Assembly (NCBI GenBank): GCA_963742795.1
Contig: CAVUNL010000032.1
Coordinates: 124,001 to 188,000 of the forward strand
Length of the DNA stretch: 64,000 bases
From: Palsa-504 sp963742795
GTDB lineage: Bacteria > Actinomycetota > Actinomycetes > Streptosporangiales > Streptosporangiaceae
Direction of reading: 5' to 3'
This document shows positions 54,087 to 63,422 of this stretch, piece by piece (within the stretch, counting starts at the first letter, position 1; each line of letters starts with the position of its first letter). The notes beneath the pieces are model-generated. The model did not search any database. It saw only the letters and a program-made list of their open reading frames with translations, and was not told where the DNA came from. Made by a program: the position numbers and the translations under genes.

Positions 54087-55004
54087 TTACCGGGCGGCGC
54101 CCGCGAGGTAGGCGGCGACGATGTAGGTCGCGTGCCGGTCCAGGCTGCCGCGGGCGCGGTCATACCGCATCGTGGTTCTCGGGTCAGCGTGCGACGCGGC
54201 TTCTTGGACGTCGCGCAGCGGGACCCCGGCGTCGAGCGCGGCGGTGATGAACGCGTGCCGCAGCGTGTGGGGCGTGACGGTCTTGGCGATCCCGGCGCGG
54301 CGGGCGGTCTTGCGGACGATCCGCCCGGCGCCGTGCCGGTCCAGCCGCCGACCGTCCGCGGTCACGAACACCGGCCCGTCCGTGCGTCCGCCGATGGCCA
54401 GGTCGATCGCGCGGGCCGTGCGCGGCGCCAGCGGTATGGTCACCACCTTGCCGCCCTTGCGGGTGATCGTCAGCGTCCGGTGCCCGCGCTCCAGGCCCAG
54501 GTGCTCGATGTCGGCACCGGTGGCCTCGGAGACCCGCAGTCCGTTCAGCGCGAGCAGCGAGATCAGCGCGTGCTCAAGCGGCGGGCCGAGCCCGGCGGCG
54601 ACCAGCAGCGCGCCGAGCTCGTTGCGGTCCAGGGCGGCGGCGTGTGACTCGTAGTCCACCCGCGGACGGCGGACGTGAGCGGCCGGGGAATGCTCGAGGA
54701 GCTCTTCTTCGGCGGCGTACTTGTAGAACCCGGCGATGGTGCACAGCCGGCGGGTCACGGTCGCGCGGGCCCGGCCGCGGGCTTCGAGTTCCCGGGCGAA
54801 GCTTTCGATGTCGGCCCGGCGGACGGCGAACACGGCAAGCGACCGGGCGCGGCACCAACTGGTGAACTGGCGCAGGTCCAGCGCGTACGCCTCGCGGGTC
54901 AGGCCGCGGTACCCGGCCAGGAACCCGGCGAGGGCGAGCCTTTCGGGATCGGTGAAGGCGGGCTTGATCGTGGCGAGCGCGGTGGATGGGACGGCAGTGG
55001 TCAT
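54087..55004 (-). CDS. Tyrosine recombinase/integrase (XerC/D-like)
   Basis: 305 residues. N-terminal core-binding domain (YRGLTREAYALDLRQFTSWC). Catalytic set visible: Arg in LNGLRVSEATG, Lys in ITRKGGKVV, HTLRHAFITAAL, His in ASHADPRTTMRYD and Tyr in MRYDR or RHATYIVAAY. Complete, so it could recombine a phage, integron-like or integrative-element site. No excisionase or attachment site was seen nearby, and its link to the tRNA-Gly site at 37.7 kb is unproven. Confidence 0.92.
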   Translation of the reverse strand: MTTAVPSTALATIKPAFTDPERLALAGFLAGYRGLTREAYALDLRQFTSWCRARSLAVFAVRRADIESFARELEARGRARATVTRRLCTIAGFYKYAAEEELLEHSPAAHVRRPRVDYESHAAALDRNELGALLVAAGLGPPLEHALISLLALNGLRVSEATGADIEHLGLERGHRTLTITRKGGKVVTIPLAPRTARAIDLAIGGRTDGPVFVTADGRRLDRHGAGRIVRKTARRAGIAKTVTPHTLRHAFITAALDAGVPLRDVQEAASHADPRTTMRYDRARGSLDRHATYIVAAYLAGAAR

Positions 55005-55257
55005 CGGGCACCTCCCGGCCGGGCTGGAACCGGGAAGGCTGGGCCAGTTCCGGTCCCAGCGGTTAAGCGGAAACCCGACGTAGACCGGCTGATCCGGTCA
55101 CGCTATGCCACAAACGAGCGAAGTGCCGGAGCCCCGCAGGCCAGGTGAGAAATGCTCCATACCGCCGACTAGGTGCTTCTTTTCGAGGGTGCGTTCGCCA
55201 CGGCTGAGCCGCACAGAATCGCCCGCTCTGGCCTTTTCCTTTCCGCCGCCTTCGTGT

Positions 55258-56453
55258 TCAGGGTTTCCATGGTGTCTCCAGTTGACGCGCGGGCGCGGCG
55301 TCATGGTCGTGGCCGTCACCTAGCGGGTAGCGGGCCGTCGTTTCGCGGCGGTCGCTGATTGGCGGCGGCGCCGGTCGCCTGGGCGTGTGGACCTGGAGTC
55401 CGGCCAGGGTGGATGCGGTAAGGGTGGATGCGGTGTCGACCCAGATGGCTGGCCCGTTGGCCGCCGCGCTGATCAGGTCCGGTGTGTGCGCGACCGGGTA
55501 CGCGGTCAGGGTACCGGGCACCACGACGGTGAGCACGGAGCCGGTGATCCACAGGCGGCCCGCGGAGTCCATGATGAGGGCCGGAGCGGACATGGCGCTG
55601 GAGGCGTAGCTGGTGTGGATGATCGCGGTGATCTTGCCGGTAGCCGGGTCCGCCCGCGCCAGCCCGGACGGGGTAAGCACCCACACGGCCGTGGGGCCGG
55701 GCACGATCTGCGGGGCATATCCGCCGCTGTCGACTGGCAGGCTTTGTTCTGGCGTGAGCGAGTCCTGGTTGATCAAGGTGATGTGGTCGACGCCGGTGCA
55801 GCTGATCCAGATGCCATGCGGTCCGGGGGACGCGGCACAGGCCAGTCCCGCGGCCGGGATCGGGACCGCCTTGACGGTCACGTCGCGGGCCGGGTCGATC
55901 TTGGACAGGTAGTCCTGACCGCCGTCACCGGCGGGCTCGTCGGTGATCATCCAGATGAAGCCGTCCCCGTAGGCGACGTCGGCGCCCAGCCCGCGGACCG
56001 GGAAGCGCTTGGTGATGGCGCCGCTGGCCGGGTCGATGCGCAGCAGCGAGCCGAACGAGTCCAGCACCCACACCGACCCGGCGCCCGATGTCATGCTGAC
56101 CGGCTCGTTGAGCTGGCCGCCGACGTGCACCGTCCGGGTGACCCGGCCGGCGGCCAGGTCGACGCCGATGATCTGGCTGGCGGACCAGTCCGAGATCCAG
56201 GCCGTAGAGCCGAGGATGGTCATGTCGCCGGGTAGGCCGGACGGCAGCCGGATCGATGTCCGCACGGTTGATGGCAGCAGCGCCGGAGCCGCCGCGCCGG
56301 GCCGGGGCGGGGGAGCGGCAGCCGCAGGCCGCCCCGGCCGGCGATCACCACCAGGGCCGCCGCGGTGATCAGAGCCGCCACCACCGCGACGTCGAGCCAG
56401 CGCCCGCGGGGAAAGCCGAAGCTCAGCTTGGGGTCCTGGCTGATCTCATCCAT
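55258..56453 (-). pseudogene. Membrane-anchored beta-propeller protein, frameshifted
   Basis: ATG 56453 after GAGGCGGGAGAC. Short cytosolic start MDEISQDPKLSFGFPRG, one helix VAVVAALITAAALVVIA, then an external propeller of Vgb/YncE type: WISDWSASQIIGVDLAAG, SVWVLDSFGSLLRIDPASG, IWMITDEPAG, IWISCTGVDHITLINQD. A one-base change near 56310 (in a CGCGGCGG run) separates the anchor from the propeller. Ligand unknown. Confidence 0.72.
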
Positions 56454-56664
56454 GTCTCCCGCCTCCTCGGTCCGCGGCCGCGGGAGCCAAAGGCAAGGAC
56501 GCCGGGAACAGTAGATGTCCTGGACGCCGTCCGGGCTCGTGTCCGGTCCCCGGCCGCGGCCGCTCATCGGCAGGGTGCCCGGGCCCGCGCGGTCTGCGCC
56601 ATCCGGCGTTCTGCCGATGTCCTGGCGGCTGCAGCCGGAGTAACCTGAACCGGGGAGGGACTGC

Positions 56665-57429
56665 GTGATGAAGGGCCCGGTAGCAGCCAGTGGACGGGAG
56701 CTGCGCACCCTGGCGGGGATCGTCAGCGATGACCGCGGCGAACCCCCGGCCGAGGGGCTGGTGTCGTCCTTGCTCAGTGACCTGCTGGGACTGATCCGCT
56801 GCGATCACCTGGTCTTCGAGGGCCACGACAGCAGCCGGCAGCTCGATTGGTTCGGGCAGGCCGTGCCGGTCGTAGACGGCGGCGGCGAGTACGACGATTC
56901 GCCGTTCTGGGAGCACTACTGGGACAGCCTCCCCTGCAGCTACCCTGACCTCACTGGCGACGTGCGCCGCGTCACGAAGATCTCGGACTTCTACTCCGCC
57001 AGGCAATGGCACAGCACCGGCATGTACTGCGACTGCTTCCGGGAAGTCGAGCATGAGATCATGGTGTGCCTGCCCGCCGGCCCCGGATGGACCGCCGGGC
57101 CCGGGCGGACCCTCCGGCTGATCTTCCTTCGCGGGCCCGGCCCGGATTTCTCCGAGCGCGACCGCGACCTGCTCACCGTGCTGCGCCCGCACCTGCACCA
57201 GGCCTACCTCGACGCGCAGCGCCGCCGCCACCCAGCCCCCCGGCTCACCGCCCGGCAGCGGGAACTGCTGCACCTGGTCGCCGCCGGGCACACCAACGCC
57301 CAGATCGCCCGCCGCCTGGGCATCTCCTCGGGAACCGTGGGCACTCACCTGGAAAACATCTACCGCCTGCTGCAGGTCTCCAGCCGGACCGCCGCCGTGA
57401 CCCGCGCCTTCGCCGACCGGACCGGCTGA
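56665..57429 (+). CDS. LuxR-family transcriptional regulator
   Basis: About 254 residues; GTG 56665 or ATG 56668 after GGAGGGA. The N-terminal ~180 residues form an unidentified sensing domain with HLVFEGHDSSRQLDWFGQAV and EHEIMVCLPAGP. HTH at the C-terminus: LTARQRELLHLVAAGHTNAQ, ARRLGISSGTVGTHLENIYRLL. Divergent from the propeller gene, 211 bases apart, perhaps its regulator. Complete. Confidence 0.9.
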   Translation: MMKGPVAASGRELRTLAGIVSDDRGEPPAEGLVSSLLSDLLGLIRCDHLVFEGHDSSRQLDWFGQAVPVVDGGGEYDDSPFWEHYWDSLPCSYPDLTGDVRRVTKISDFYSARQWHSTGMYCDCFREVEHEIMVCLPAGPGWTAGPGRTLRLIFLRGPGPDFSERDRDLLTVLRPHLHQAYLDAQRRRHPAPRLTARQRELLHLVAAGHTNAQIARRLGISSGTVGTHLENIYRLLQVSSRTAAVTRAFADRTG

Positions 57430-57773
57430 CACCAGCAGATCCCAGGCCCGGACCGCCGCACGCCCGGCCGCGCTCGCAGAACCCGGCTCTCCGGGCCGTA
57501 CGGGGCCAGATAATCCGGTTATGCGCGGCCGGGCGCCCCCAAACGAACAGCGGTCGGCAGCATCCATAACGGCGGATCTCGCGCAATGGTCGTGACCAGC
57601 GATCGTCACGCTGCGCGACTAGTGTTCCAGAGAGTGAGCCCCCCTGCTGACTCTGCGCGGCTGGCAATTCTGCTGCTGATGCATATGACAGCGCGCGGAT
57701 CATCTGGTTATGGGTAATCCTGGGCGAAGAGGGCCCTGTCGCGGCGGCGGCAGATGGCCCGATCGGGCCAGGG
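57430..57773. other. Spacer between two regulators
   Basis: No gene. Contains palindrome copy B. Confidence 0.5.
57581..57614. repeat. Dispersed palindromic element, copy B
   Basis: Core GTGACCAGCGATCGTCAC (57592-57609), the reverse complement of copy A with a T/C difference. The flank GCGCAGC is also shared. Confidence 0.7.
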
Positions 57774-60281
57774 TCACACCAGCCCGGTGCGCACGCCCCA
57801 GGCCGCGGCTGCCGCTCGTGAGGAGAGGCCGAGCTTGCGCAGGATGTTGGCCAGGTGCCGGTGGACCGTGTGCTCGCTCAGCACCAGCCGCCGGGCGATG
57901 TCCGGGTTGCTCAATCCCTGCGCGATGAGCTTGAGCACGTCGCGCTCGCGAGGGGTCAGCACCGTCACGGCCTCACCTGATACAGCGGCGTCCGGGCCGA
58001 TCACCAAGCCACCCGCGCGCGGCGCCTCGCGCCCTGCCTGTATTCGTTGCAGGGCCTGGTGAGCCGCGCGCGCCAGGTCGAGGGTGCGCCCCGCGGCGTA
58101 TTCGGCGTCGAAGGCCCCGGCGCCCATCGCGGCGCGCAAGCGCTGGCGGTCGAGGTCGGCCAGCCGGTCTTCGAGCGGCTCGAGGGCGTGACCCAGGTCC
58201 GCCAGGGCCTGATCGGCGGCGCCGTGCAGCCGGGCGGACCAGCCCGGGTCGGCCCTGCCCCAGCCGGCCAGGACCAGCCCGATCAGCGCGTAGGCGATCA
58301 TGGACCTTATTCCTGTGCGCCGGGCCAGGTCGAGCGACTCGGCGAACAGGGCCTCGGCCTCGCACAGCGAGCCGCCCAGGTACTCGGCCAGGCCCAGGTT
58401 GAATGTCCCGTAGACGATGCCGTAACGGTTGTTGAGCGCGCGGGCGATGTCCAGCGACTCGGCCAGGTCGCGGCGGGCGGCATCCAGGTCGCCGGACGAC
58501 ATCTCGAAATCGCCGAGGTTGCCGAGCATCGCCCCTACCTGAAGCCGGTCACCGGCCTGGCGGAAGAGCCGCAGGGCCTCGGCCGCATCGCGGACAGCGG
58601 CCTCATGGTCCCCCGCAACGGCCGTGGCGTACGACTTGGTCCAAAGCAGCCAGGCTGTCAGGTGGGGGTCTCCGAGGCGGCGGGCCAGGCCCAGGCCCTG
58701 CTCGGCGAGCGGCAGCGCGGCGCCAGGCTGCCCCTGGCGCAGCAGGATCCAGGCTCGCTCAAACAGCAGGTCGGCGACCAGGGAGTCGTCCCCAACGGCG
58801 TCGGCAATGGCCAGCGCCTCCTGGCAGTAGTCCTCGGCGGTCGCGTAGCCGCCCGTCTGCTGGAGGAGGTTGGCCGCCGCGGCCAGGGCGCGGGCGCGCG
58901 ACAGCGTGGGTCCCTGGGCGGCCGGGGCGTCCAGCAGCGCCCGCAGAGCGTCGGCGCCCTCGACGGCCTGCCCGCGGGCCCGCCAGTACACGCGCAGGGA
59001 GGCGGCCAGCCGCAGGCCCGGCTCCGGGTCGGGCTGGACCTGGCTGAACGCGATCGCGGCCCGCAGGTTGCCCAGCTCGGCATCGAGCCGGTCCAGCCAG
59101 GCGGCCTGATCGGCGGCCACCAGCTGCGGGGCGGCCGCCTCGGCCAGGGCCAGGTAGTAATCGCGGTGCGCGAGCCGGGCGGCATCGGCTACCGCCGGGC
59201 CCAGTGTGTCCAGCCGCCCGGCGGCGTACTGCCGGACCGTCTCCAGCAGCCGGTACCGGCCCGGCCCCGCCCCGACGTCGCCGAACTGCACCAGGCTCTT
59301 GTCCACCAGCGCGCCCAGGTGCTCCAGGACCTCCCCGGTCGGCACGTCCGGGCCCGCGGCGACCGCCTCGGCTGCGGCCAGGCCGAACCCCCCGGCGAAC
59401 GCCGACAGAGCGGCCAGCACCGCCCGCTCCGGGCCGGTCAGCAGCTCCCAGGACCAGTCCACCATCGCCCGCAGCGTCTGCTGCCGCGCCAGCCCGGCCC
59501 GCGACCCGCCGGTCAGCAGCGCGAACCGCTCACCCAGCCGGGCCTCCAGCTCGCCCGCCGGCATCACCCGCAGCCGGGCCGCGGCCAGCTCGATGGCCAG
59601 CGGGATGCCATCCAGCCGCCGGCAGATCCGCCCCGCCACCCGGATGGTTTCCCCATCCCCGGCCAGCCGCACCCCGTGTGCGGCGGCCCGGTCGGCCAGC
59701 AGCCGCACCGCCTCGCTGGCCCGAATCGTCTCGGCGTCATCCCCGTCAGCCGGAACCCGCATCGACGGCACCCGGTACACCCGCTCCCCGCCGATGCCCA
59801 AGGGCTCGCGGCTGGTCGCCAGCAGCGCCAGGTTCGGGCACCCCCGCAGCAACGCATCGGCCAGCTTGGCGCAGGCGCCGATGAGGTGCTCGCAGTTGTC
59901 CAGCAGCACCAGCACGCTCCGCCCGCCCACCGCCGCCACCAGTGTGTCCAGCGCCGGGCGGCCCGGCTCGGCCCGCACCCCCAGCACATCCGCCACCGTC
60001 ACCGCAACCAGATCCGGATCCTGGAGCGGGCCCAGATCGACGAACCACACCCCGTCCCCGGTGCCATCGACCAGCCCGGCCGCCACCTGCAGCCCCAGCC
60101 TGGTCTTGCCCGCCCCGCCGGCACCGGTCAGTGTCACCAGCCGCGACCGGCCCACCAGCGCCCGCACCGACGCCAGCTCGGCCTCACGGCCGATGAAACT
60201 CGATACCTGCGCCGGCAGATTGCTGTGCAACTTCGTCTGCGTGGCCACCAGCCCCAAGCTTGTCATCGAGGTTGACGCCAA
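57774..60281 (-). CDS. Large ATP-dependent LuxR regulator (AfsR/LAL-like)
   Basis: 835 residues. N-terminal P-loop VTLTGAGGAGKTRLGLQ near 55 and Walker B-type VLVLLDNCEHLIG near 128; SREPLGIGGERVYRV and RLDGIPLAIELAAAR follow. The middle has TPR-like helices (ALALAEAAAPQLVAADQ, DALRALLDAPAAQ). C-terminal LuxR HTH: LTPRERDVLKLIAQGLSNPD and LSEHTVHRHLANILRKLGLSS. A signal-integrating transcription factor; ligand unknown. Complete, and its stop region is close to the next gene only by 344 bases. Confidence 0.92.
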   Translation of the reverse strand: MASTSMTSLGLVATQTKLHSNLPAQVSSFIGREAELASVRALVGRSRLVTLTGAGGAGKTRLGLQVAAGLVDGTGDGVWFVDLGPLQDPDLVAVTVADVLGVRAEPGRPALDTLVAAVGGRSVLVLLDNCEHLIGACAKLADALLRGCPNLALLATSREPLGIGGERVYRVPSMRVPADGDDAETIRASEAVRLLADRAAAHGVRLAGDGETIRVAGRICRRLDGIPLAIELAAARLRVMPAGELEARLGERFALLTGGSRAGLARQQTLRAMVDWSWELLTGPERAVLAALSAFAGGFGLAAAEAVAAGPDVPTGEVLEHLGALVDKSLVQFGDVGAGPGRYRLLETVRQYAAGRLDTLGPAVADAARLAHRDYYLALAEAAAPQLVAADQAAWLDRLDAELGNLRAAIAFSQVQPDPEPGLRLAASLRVYWRARGQAVEGADALRALLDAPAAQGPTLSRARALAAAANLLQQTGGYATAEDYCQEALAIADAVGDDSLVADLLFERAWILLRQGQPGAALPLAEQGLGLARRLGDPHLTAWLLWTKSYATAVAGDHEAAVRDAAEALRLFRQAGDRLQVGAMLGNLGDFEMSSGDLDAARRDLAESLDIARALNNRYGIVYGTFNLGLAEYLGGSLCEAEALFAESLDLARRTGIRSMIAYALIGLVLAGWGRADPGWSARLHGAADQALADLGHALEPLEDRLADLDRQRLRAAMGAGAFDAEYAAGRTLDLARAAHQALQRIQAGREAPRAGGLVIGPDAAVSGEAVTVLTPRERDVLKLIAQGLSNPDIARRLVLSEHTVHRHLANILRKLGLSSRAAAAAWGVRTGLV

Positions 60282-60618
60282 CCACTACGGCCGGAAGGCC
60301 ACCGGCCTCGGCAACCCAGCGGCGCAAACATCATACGTCCGCCGCCCCCACCCGAACGATCGCCAAGATCGCCGAGGAGATACCCCAAGAACATGCGAGA
60401 CCGATTCACGGAGGCAGTACCCATGGCAGCATGCGAACCGGCGCCCAGCCCAGGCGCTACCACATCCCGCGGCATCAGCGTGTCCTGCACAGATTGACCT
60501 GATACGTTCGGCCGCGACCGCAGAGAACACACCCTCAACAGCCGCTCAATTGGGCGGTTCGCGCAGGTCAAGCGATTCACAGCATGGGCACTGACCGTGT
60601 GCGGGTGGACCGGGTGGC
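60282..60618. other. Spacer, no gene seen
   Basis: Holds the promoter of the ATP-dependent regulator on the minus strand and the tail side of the glycosylase gene; no motifs are recognised. Confidence 0.5.
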
Positions 60619-61477
60619 TCAGCGGCCGGCGATCTCGCCGGTGCGCTGCTCGCGGAGGGCGCGCAGGTGCACGGCGGCCCAGGTGCGGTAGGGCCGCCAG
60701 GCCTGGGAGACTTCGGCGAGAGTGTGGCCGGGCCCGTATTGTCCGGAGATCTCGGCGTCCAGCCGGGGTTCGTGCCTGGGCAGGCCATCAGGTGCATTTG
60801 CGCCGCGCAGCACAACCAGCTCGGCGGCGAATGGCCCCAGTCCCTTGACCTGCTGCACGCGCCGGATGGCCTGATCGGGATCGAGCGCCCCGTAGCGCCG
60901 CGCCGTCGAGCAGCCCGTCCAGGGCAGCGTTGGCGACCGTCCGGAGATACTCGCCCTTGCGGGCGGGAAGACCCAGGTCGAGCCCGAGAAGGGTGCGTGG
61001 CGCGGGGAACGCGCCGTCCTCGCCGTGGCGGCCGATCAACTCGGTGCGCAGCCGGGCGGCCTGGCTGATCCGCAGCCGCTGCGACAGCACCGTCCACGAA
61101 GCCGCCTCGTAGGGCGAATGGAAGCCGCATGGGCGCAGCCCAGACAGCCGTGCCTGGGCGTCGGCGGTCACTGGGTCCCGGCGGCCCACCTCCGGCCAGC
61201 CCCGCCCATCAACGTCGAGCGCTAGGAACCGGCAGGCCTGCGCCGCGGCCGCCTCCAGGTCACCGTCACCTTTGACCACCAGTCGCGCGGTCGCCCCAGC
61301 CTGAGTGACCTCTGCTTCGGCGCGGCGCCAGTCGCCCTCGGCGCAGAACACCGTACGCACCCCTGGCCCGGCTGGCTGGCCTGCTAACGCAGCGGGAGTG
61401 AAACCCTCCCAGAACCGCCGGCTCGTCTCCAGCGACCACGGCCCCAAGATCTCGACCTCGGCCACATGTTCTGCCAT
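60619..61477 (-). pseudogene. AlkA-like DNA-3-methyladenine glycosylase, frameshifted
   Basis: ATG 61477 (MAEHVAEVEILGPWSLE). Base-excision repair enzyme removing alkylated purines. VLSQRLRISQAARLRTELI is the helix-hairpin-helix lead-in; near 60890 the frame changes, after which VQQVKGLGPFAAELVVLRG carries the HhH motif and HEPRLDAEISGQYG the region of the catalytic Asp. Ends ALREQRTGEIAGR. One indel in a GC run separates the halves. Confidence 0.78.
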
Positions 61478-61626
61478 CGCCTGCTCCGCCCGATCGCCGA
61501 TACCCACACGGTAGCGGAGGGCACCGACATCATCGCCATGATCAATCGGGGCCGGGTGCACGACAGCTTTGTTGGGGATGATCTTGACCGGGCCGTGAGC
61601 TTTGCGGTTCTGAGTCGCGTTGTCTG

Positions 61627-63015
61627 TCAGACGGCGGCGCGTAGCCCGCGGTCCGGGCCGGGAGCGCCGGGCGCGACGAAGTCGTTCCACCGGCCGCTGG
61701 CGTGCTGGCAGCGTAGGTGGATGATGTCCTCGGCTCCTTCGACGGTCCAGTGCATGCCGGACTGTTTCGCGCGCTGGACGACGATCGCTTTGATTCCGCC
61801 TTCGATGGCACCCGAGCCGATGAACATGCCCAGGTCGGCGAAGTGCTGGTAGCGCATCCGGTGGATGTTGCGCTCGAAGTAGCCGAGCTTCTTGTCCAGG
61901 TCGCTGGCCTTGATGCCGTCGAGCGGGTAGGCGCGGGCGGCGCGGATGAGCGCCTCGATGTCGCCGGCGTCGAGTTCTTCGTTGCGGTCGGCGAGCCACT
62001 GCGCCGGGTCGGGAGTGATGAACGCCAGGTGGTTCGCCAGGTCGGTGAGGTGCTCGCGGGCGTGGTATATGTCCACGATGTGGGTGGCGTGGGGATAGAG
62101 CTTCTCGGCCATCGTCCAGATCCAGGCGGTGCCGTCGCCGAGGGCGACGACCTGGCGGAAGTGCTCGCCGCCGCGGCGCAGGTACTCGGCCTCGACTAGT
62201 CCGGCGAGGGCGTCCTTGCCGCCGAAGGTGGCCACGTAGGTGGAGGAATCCGGGTCCATCACCGGCCTGCCGTCCTCATCCAGGTGCGACACGGTGAAGA
62301 ACCGGGCGAGCTTGACCTCTCTTGTCCCGTCCTTGCCATCCTCGCCCTTGCCCGGCCGTCCTTCGGTTTCGCTGGCGCGGACCGGCACGCCGGTCCCGTC
62401 GGTCTCCGCGTAGAGCACGCCGGGGACCGGCTCGGCAGGCGGCAGCGGGATGATCGTGCGGGCCACGATGGCGGCGGCCTCGGTTTCAGCCGCGGCGCGG
62501 GCAGTCGCGCCGGTGGCCTCAGCGGACCGCTCGATCGTCCGCGGACTGACGGTGATCCCGGCCAGCCCGGCCAGCAGCCCGGCCCCGCGGGCGAAGGAAA
62601 CCTCCGCGCCGACCAGGGCCATCATCTCGGCCAGGCCCGGTGACGCCGCCGGGCGGCCCACTCCGAGCTGCCGGTCGCGGGGCGCGAACCCGTGCTTGCA
62701 TCCGGCACAGTGATACCAGGCCCGGCTGACGCGGACCGGGCCGGGCACGGTAGTGATGGTCTTGTCCCGCGCGCCCGCGTAAACAGCCTGCCCGCCGCAG
62801 TTGCTGCAGGCAGCCCGCGGGCCGCAGTACCCGTCGCCGTCGCTGGCCAGCACCGCCTCCAGCAGGCGGGTCCCGGAGCTGGTGAGCGCGGCGCGCATCG
62901 CCTGCTCCAGCACGCCCAGCCCTGCGCCCGAGCCGAGCATGCCCGCGGCCAGGCCGGCCAGCCTGCCTACCTCGGCGGCGGCGATCTCCTCGATCCGCGC
63001 CGCGAGCCCCCCCTT
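61627..63015 (-). CDS. ISKra4-family transposase, downstream frame
   Basis: Main transposase part, entered by a -1 shift from the DUF6788 frame at the G7 run 63007-63013. LAARIEEIAAAEVGRLAGL, CSNCGGQAVYAG and WYHCAGCKHGFAPRDRQLG (zinc-binding region), SPRTIERSAEATGATA, YAETDGTGVPVRA (Asp), ALGDGTAWIWTMAE (Asp), HIVDIYHAREHL and SGAIEGGIKAIVVQRAKQSG (Glu). The frame is open further upstream but that part is the DUF6788 gene out of frame. Complete C-terminus. Confidence 0.85.
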   Translation of the reverse strand, partial: KGGLAARIEEIAAAEVGRLAGLAAGMLGSGAGLGVLEQAMRAALTSSGTRLLEAVLASDGDGYCGPRAACSNCGGQAVYAGARDKTITTVPGPVRVSRAWYHCAGCKHGFAPRDRQLGVGRPAASPGLAEMMALVGAEVSFARGAGLLAGLAGITVSPRTIERSAEATGATARAAAETEAAAIVARTIIPLPPAEPVPGVLYAETDGTGVPVRASETEGRPGKGEDGKDGTREVKLARFFTVSHLDEDGRPVMDPDSSTYVATFGGKDALAGLVEAEYLRRGGEHFRQVVALGDGTAWIWTMAEKLYPHATHIVDIYHAREHLTDLANHLAFITPDPAQWLADRNEELDAGDIEALIRAARAYPLDGIKASDLDKKLGYFERNIHRMRYQHFADLGMFIGSGAIEGGIKAIVVQRAKQSGMHWTVEGAEDIIHLRCQHASGRWNDFVAPGAPGPDRGLRAAV

Positions 63016-63422
63016 TCCCCTCCGGCCGGAGGGGAGGCCGCGCTGGTGACCGCTCTGGCCGCGCAGATCGCCTCGCTCACGGCGCTCACCTCCTCCACCA
63101 GGCCGGCGAACCGCTGATGCTCGGCGACCTCCCGCTCCGCCTTCTCCAGCTCCGGCCCCGGTTTCAGGTGCACGTTCACCGTCTTCCCGCCGATCCGCCG
63201 GGTCAGGTTGTGCTGCGGCCCGTGCCCGCGGTGCCCGGGCTGCGCGCAGGCGCAGTTCGGCTTGCCGCACTTGCGCCAGACCACGTTCAGCGCGCCGCGC
63301 CGGAAATCGCCGGCCTGGGAGATCAGCGCGAAGAGCTCGGCTCGGCGGCGTTCCAGCCAGGCCAGGTCACGTCCGGAGAAGTCGGCCACCGGTGCCTCCA
63401 CAAGTCTGAGTGTCAACATCAC
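62967..63422 (-). CDS. DUF6788 protein, first frame of the ISKra4 element
   Basis: 151 residues, ATG 63422. FSGRDLAWLERRRAELFALI, WRKCGKPNCACAQPGHRGHG (Cys-rich DNA-binding type), IGGKTVNVHLKPGPELEKA. DUF6788 regularly precedes ISKra4 transposases. The last ~20 residues are out of the transposase frame. A G7 run just before lets the ribosome slip by -1 to produce a fusion. Element ends were not located. Confidence 0.82.
   Translation of the reverse strand: MMLTLRLVEAPVADFSGRDLAWLERRRAELFALISQAGDFRRGALNVVWRKCGKPNCACAQPGHRGHGPQHNLTRRIGGKTVNVHLKPGPELEKAEREVAEHQRFAGLVEEVSAVSEAICAARAVTSAASPPAGGERGGSRRGSRRSPPPR

Noticed and set aside
54087..55004. The tyrosine recombinase as integrase of the tRNA-Gly element
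   Set aside because: It is 16 kb from the fragment and the full tRNA-Gly is not beside it; the link cannot be supported from this window.
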